Source: Spirosoma lacussanchae (GTDB lineage Bacteria; Bacteroidota; Bacteroidia; Cytophagales; Spirosomataceae). Taken from it: a stretch of DNA of 64,000 nucleotides. The translations under genes were made by a program, and so were the position numbers. A model generated the notes under the pieces. It had not been told where the DNA came from. It was given only the letters and a program-made list of their open reading frames with translations, and did not search any database. Positions 60,652 through 64,000 of the stretch are shown here, piece after piece. The first letter of the stretch is position 1, and each line of letters begins with the position of its first letter. The stretch covers positions 620,001 through 684,000 of the forward strand of contig NZ_SWJG01000002.1 in assembly GCF_005870035.1 (NCBI RefSeq), read 5' to 3'.

Positions 60652-61821
60652 TCAATAGGAAAAACGATCTTTCAGGTTATTGATCGGTTTTTCGATCAAA
60701 TACCACGAAACGGTGGCCAGCCCTACTGTCAGCAGCAGGAAAAACGAAAACTGAAACACATAGGTACTATCCAGAACAGGGGCAATGTCTGTAAGCCGGC
60801 GCCAGGCCCGGAGCGAAAAATGGGTTGGCTGAGTGTGGTAGACGTTGAAAACAAAGTTATGGAAGAGGTACAGGCCATAGCTGATCCGGCCGAGATACTG
60901 ACTTACGGGGTTTTCGAGCAGCCATTTCATGATGGGGTTGGTGAAGCCCATCACTGCCCGACCAATCAGGAAAAAACCAACCAGCGAAGCCGCCAGCCGC
61001 TCCCAGACATCGGACATGATGTTGTGGTGGCCAGTCCAGCCGCGCGGGTCCGGAATGGCGGGGAGCAGCTTGGTGGCTACCAGTACGATGATGAACAACC
61101 CGACACTGGCCCAGACCCAGCCCGAAGACCGGAAAACCTGGTTAAAACGCTCGCGCTGATAGAGCCACCAGAATGCCATAATAGCGCCCAGCCCAAACGA
61201 ATCCAGGCAGGCTGGCATGGTTACGTATCCGATAAACCACGGCATACGGGCGCGAAAGATGACATAACGTAGGCAGACCGCCCCGATAATCATCAGCGTA
61301 GCCGTTAGCGGCACCCACCGGCGGGGTACGACGAACAGCAGCAGCGGAAAGAACAGATAAACCTGCTCTTCAACGGCCAGCGACCACAGGTGATCGACGG
61401 TGCCCATCCAGGTCGAGAAGTAGGCCATATAGAGGTTGGTCGCATAGAGGGCCAGCCAGGCGAAGGTACGCCGGACGGGGGGCTCGTTGACCAGATACAG
61501 CACAAACAGCGTGATGTAATAGACCGGAAAAATGCGCAGCGTTCGGCGAATGTAGAAGACCTTCATGTACTTGGAAAATCCTCGTCCGGGCTGATCACTC
61601 AGCTTGTCTTTGCTGGAGAGCAGAATCCGCGTGATCAGAAAACCACTCAGCACAAAGAAGATCGTGACGCCCAGCGCGCCCAGCGGTAGCTCAACCCGGC
61701 CTGCCATCCAGTGATCGAACAGAACCAGCGCTACGGCGATAAACCGGACTCCATCCAGCTGGAGCAGATGGTTCAGAGTCGGGCGGGTAGCGGATGGGGT
61801 CAGGGTTTGATTGGACTGCAT
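60652..61821 (-). CDS. Membrane acyltransferase family 3 (OafA/YrhL-like)
   Basis: ATG 61821 gives 389 residues (38 further codons upstream are open but not family-like). About ten membrane helices. The family R-x10-H motif is present in LQLDGVRFIAVALVLFDHW, the proposed catalytic site, followed by FVLSGFLITRILL and a charged loop. The tail reads FLLLTVGLATVSWYLIEKPINN. These enzymes O-acylate surface polysaccharides using acyl-CoA across the inner membrane. Together with the UGM and SGNH proteins it marks this region as a glycan-modification locus. Confidence 0.92.
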   Translation of the reverse strand: MQSNQTLTPSATRPTLNHLLQLDGVRFIAVALVLFDHWMAGRVELPLGALGVTIFFVLSGFLITRILLSSKDKLSDQPGRGFSKYMKVFYIRRTLRIFPVYYITLFVLYLVNEPPVRRTFAWLALYATNLYMAYFSTWMGTVDHLWSLAVEEQVYLFFPLLLFVVPRRWVPLTATLMIIGAVCLRYVIFRARMPWFIGYVTMPACLDSFGLGAIMAFWWLYQRERFNQVFRSSGWVWASVGLFIIVLVATKLLPAIPDPRGWTGHHNIMSDVWERLAASLVGFFLIGRAVMGFTNPIMKWLLENPVSQYLGRISYGLYLFHNFVFNVYHTQPTHFSLRAWRRLTDIAPVLDSTYVFQFSFFLLLTVGLATVSWYLIEKPINNLKDRFSY

Positions 61822-61837
61822 ACAGTGATAATTGAAT

Positions 61838-63631
61838 CTACCAGTTTTTTTCGGTTGTATCGGCGGGTTGTCCCGCTGACGTAACGGTTTGGCCAGTGTT
61901 GATGAGATAAGGTGTTGCCGGGCCGTCCGGAACAACCAGCATGCTTAGCTGATACGTGCCGGCAGCCAGTTCGGCCATCAGCACGTCGGCCCGAAAGCCG
62001 GTGGTAAACTGCCGGTCCGGCAGCAGACGGGCCCCGCCTGCCGACCGTTTGTTCTGCCAGACAGGAAAGAGATACCGGCGTTGATCAGACCGGGCCAGCA
62101 CATAAGCTCCCGCATCGCGCAGGCCCTGGGGGGGGAGCTCTGTTTCCAGTATCGTGAACCCGGCTGGATTGGGTTGAACCGTCATCTTCAGATTACCCGG
62201 CCGACTCGCGCCGAATATAACGGGCAGGGCGGTGTCGTAAAAAGCAGGCGCGGGGTCGGTGTAGCGGGCCGTTACGGCATCGAGCTGAGCAACGGGCCGA
62301 CGGGTCGTATAGTGCCAGTTGAACTGGTTAGTCGTGAGCCAGTGCCGCCACCAGATCGTCTCGTCGAGGAACGAAAAATACGACAGCCAAGCCAGGACCA
62401 GACCGCCTGCTCCGCCGGCCAGCCCGACCCACTGACCCAACCGACCGGGAAGGTTGGCCACGGCATAGCTGTACAGCAGGGCCAGCAAGGTAAGCGAGTA
62501 AATTTTGTAGCGGCTGGTGATGAGCAGATCCGCACCGAAGCCAGTCCGGGCGTAAGCTACCACAGCCGCCGTACCCAGCAGGAAGGCCGCGCTCCCCCAG
62601 AAAAACAAAGCAATGGCCGGCATCGTGGCCAGGCCGCCCGCCCGATTGGGGTGTCTGACCTGCTGCCACACCCGGCCAAGGCTGCGCTGGTTCATAAACA
62701 GACCCGTTCCTACTATACCCAGCGTCAGTACGGCCATAAGCCCGCCCAGTGCTGTACTGTTTGTCAGCGGCCTCCCGATGGGTAAAGCCTCCCCGGCAGC
62801 ACCGATCACGGCAAACCAGCCTTTGATCAGGTCAGTAACGCCCGGCCGGATGGCATGTGCTCCACCCGGCTTCTCGAAGCCAACGAAATATAGGCCTATG
62901 ACCAGCAGCGCACAGCAGGTCCAGCCCAGCAGGGGCCGATACGATGTTCGGCTGGTCCCTGCCTGCACTTCGGCGCTGCGGAGCAGGAGTAGCGCAAATC
63001 CAATTGGCCAGACGAGCAGGCCATTGCCGCTGGTAAGGGTTGCGAGTACAGCGGCTCCAACAGCCAGCCCCCACCGGTCCGTGTAGGCCAGCCAGTAGAA
63101 AGCAGCCAGCACCCACAGGACAACCGAGAAATTCTGGAGAGCAGCCATGCCCCAGTACATATTTTCCCACTGCGACAGGTTGAAGAGCACCAGTGCTACT
63201 GGCACGGCGTAGAGGCCAGTGTTGCGGCTGGCAGCTCCGGCGCTGCGACCCAGAACGGCGCAAAAGACGGCCAGCAAGCCAACCAGACTGAGGTTGCCAA
63301 TGGCCATCAGATGCACGTAGTTGAGCTTGCCAGTCAGCCAGTAGTCGAGCAGGGTAACCATACGGTCATAGACAATCCGGTGCTCGTTATGCTGCCTGAA
63401 GAGCTGGTAAAGCTTTCCGGAGAGGGTTGTTTCCTGATCGGTGTTGAACAGAAACGCCCGCAACGCGTGGTCGTCCCACTTGGGTATATTGATGGCATAC
63501 TGCTGCCATATCCAGCCAAAAACCAGCAGCGGCACGGCCAGCAGTACCCAGCCCAGTGCAGCCTCTCCTCCGGCTGCGGTTCGTGTTGAGCGCGACGGGG
63601 GAGCGTAAGTGGGTTGCGAGCGGGAAATCAT
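61838..63631 (-). CDS. Polytopic membrane protein, GT-C glycosyltransferase-like
   Basis: 597 residues with about ten to eleven membrane helices in the first ~430 residues. An early extracytoplasmic loop has NIPKWDDHALRAFLF, with the acidic pair WDD where GT-C enzymes often keep a catalytic D, then RQHNEHRIVYDRM. A soluble C-terminal domain of ~165 residues follows (GASRPGNLKMTVQPNPAGFT, LPDRQFTTGFRADVLMAEL, YQLSMLVVPDG). It may transfer sugar from a lipid carrier outside the inner membrane. The family is not one I can name. It lies 16 bases upstream of the acyltransferase start and is read with it. Confidence 0.6.
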   Translation of the reverse strand: MISRSQPTYAPPSRSTRTAAGGEAALGWVLLAVPLLVFGWIWQQYAINIPKWDDHALRAFLFNTDQETTLSGKLYQLFRQHNEHRIVYDRMVTLLDYWLTGKLNYVHLMAIGNLSLVGLLAVFCAVLGRSAGAASRNTGLYAVPVALVLFNLSQWENMYWGMAALQNFSVVLWVLAAFYWLAYTDRWGLAVGAAVLATLTSGNGLLVWPIGFALLLLRSAEVQAGTSRTSYRPLLGWTCCALLVIGLYFVGFEKPGGAHAIRPGVTDLIKGWFAVIGAAGEALPIGRPLTNSTALGGLMAVLTLGIVGTGLFMNQRSLGRVWQQVRHPNRAGGLATMPAIALFFWGSAAFLLGTAAVVAYARTGFGADLLITSRYKIYSLTLLALLYSYAVANLPGRLGQWVGLAGGAGGLVLAWLSYFSFLDETIWWRHWLTTNQFNWHYTTRRPVAQLDAVTARYTDPAPAFYDTALPVIFGASRPGNLKMTVQPNPAGFTILETELPPQGLRDAGAYVLARSDQRRYLFPVWQNKRSAGGARLLPDRQFTTGFRADVLMAELAAGTYQLSMLVVPDGPATPYLINTGQTVTSAGQPADTTEKNW

Positions 63632-63705
63632 GCCGTATTGATTTTGGTGGACTGGCCGTCAGCGTCGGCCCGGTACTGGTTGTGCGGTCGGTTCGAAGCC
63701 AGACG

Positions 63706-64000
63706 CTAGTAGCGATACTTGGTGCCTTCGAAATCGTAGATCGTAATGCGCTGGCCGGTTTTTCCTTTGATCAGGATGATCCGGTCGGTCTGGGTTGTAT
63801 CCATCCGCTGATAGTACGTAGCGTCTTTGGGCAGATACAGGTTCGTATACTGGGCGTCGATGATCGAGTGCGTCGTATACGTCTTTTCGATTTCATCGCG
63901 GGGGTTGGTACGCGCCGAGGGATACAGCACCGTATCGCCAGGCGCATACTGGCTGATGATTCGCTGGGCGGCTGTGTTGTACGGGTTTTCGATCCGGTAA
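63706..64000 (-). CDS. GT39-like membrane protein, C-terminal fragment
   Basis: The frame is open to the right edge of the window; only the last ~97 residues are visible. They read YRIENPYNTAAQRIISQYAP, then GDTVLYPSARTNP, IIDAQYTNLYLPKDATYYQRMD, DRIILIKGKTG and IYDFEGTKYRY. This is the extracytoplasmic tail of large GT-C/GT39-like glycosyltransferases common in Cytophagales; the catalytic helices are outside the window. It belongs to the same minus-strand glycan locus. The call rests on the tail alone. Confidence 0.5.
   Translation of the reverse strand, partial: YRIENPYNTAAQRIISQYAPGDTVLYPSARTNPRDEIEKTYTTHSIIDAQYTNLYLPKDATYYQRMDTTQTDRIILIKGKTGQRITIYDFEGTKYRY

Noticed and set aside
1..64000. 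tRNA, rRNA, tmRNA or riboswitch genes
   Set aside because: No anticodon-arm/T-arm pattern, rRNA core or known aptamer core was seen in any gap; a computed covariance search could still find a short one.

Overview
The window looks like chromosome of a high-GC member of Bacteroidota, most likely a Spirosoma-like member of the Cytophagales. The evidence is two SusC/SusD pairs, one with an ECF sigma and FecR anti-sigma, many lipoproteins with an LxxC-type signal, Bacteroidota-style -7 boxes (TAnnTTTG), no Shine-Dalgarno sequences, and DUF4861, GH130 and STN-type proteins typical of this group. About 50 genes are supported. I saw no rRNA, tRNA, CRISPR array, intact insertion sequence or phage module. 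Genus assignment is inference.

Layout. 1-6478: end of a membrane acyltransferase, a DUF4440-like secreted protein, a quinone-oxidoreductase-like MDR enzyme, a FabG-like SDR, a 37-residue membrane peptide translationally coupled to a diacylglycerol-kinase-family lipid kinase, then argG and argC. 6484-21597 (all minus strand): a 15-kb carbohydrate locus read as sigma factor, FecR anti-sigma, STN-type SusC, SusD, LamG lipoprotein, then sugar-binding lipoprotein, two ABC permeases, GH130 enzyme, six-hairpin-like lipoprotein and MsmK/UgpC-type ATPase. It joins TonB-dependent outer-membrane uptake to an inner-membrane ABC importer; a terminator-like structure separates the halves.

21789-26282: small lipoproteins and outer-membrane beta-barrel proteins, with good terminators and two near-identical promoters. 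26350-32515: GHL6-like Tat-exported protein, LctP-type permease, D-2-hydroxyacid dehydrogenase and glycerate kinase, probably one operon ending in glycerate phosphorylation. 32516-33799: a 1.3-kb AT-rich gap, followed by a small protein with an AT-hook-like tail.

34379-51626: a second polysaccharide utilisation locus: DUF4861 protein, two convergent LacI regulators, STN-less SusC, SusD, a large six-hairpin-like secreted protein, an SSS symporter, a GH2 enzyme and a secreted-type FAD oxidoreductase. A perfect 21-bp inverted repeat made of two 16-bp palindromes lies between the regulator and susC and is a strong candidate LacI operator pair.

51627-64000: a small unknown protein, DoxX-like protein, an exported TIM-barrel isomerase, a VOC protein, then a minus-strand cell-surface glycan locus with an SGNH (AlgJ/AlgX-like) protein, a 912-residue membrane-anchored unknown, a UDP-galactopyranose mutase of the eukaryotic type, a family 2 glycosyltransferase, an OafA-like acyltransferase and two GT-C-like membrane proteins, the last cut by the window end.

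The most interesting points are the eukaryote-type UGM, the tandem LacI operators, a REP-like palindromic element read in frame inside the FAD oxidoreductase gene, the SusCD-ABC-GH130 hybrid locus and a VNTR-like repeat between the two ABC permease genes. All functional calls rest on reading motifs by eye; no database search was run.
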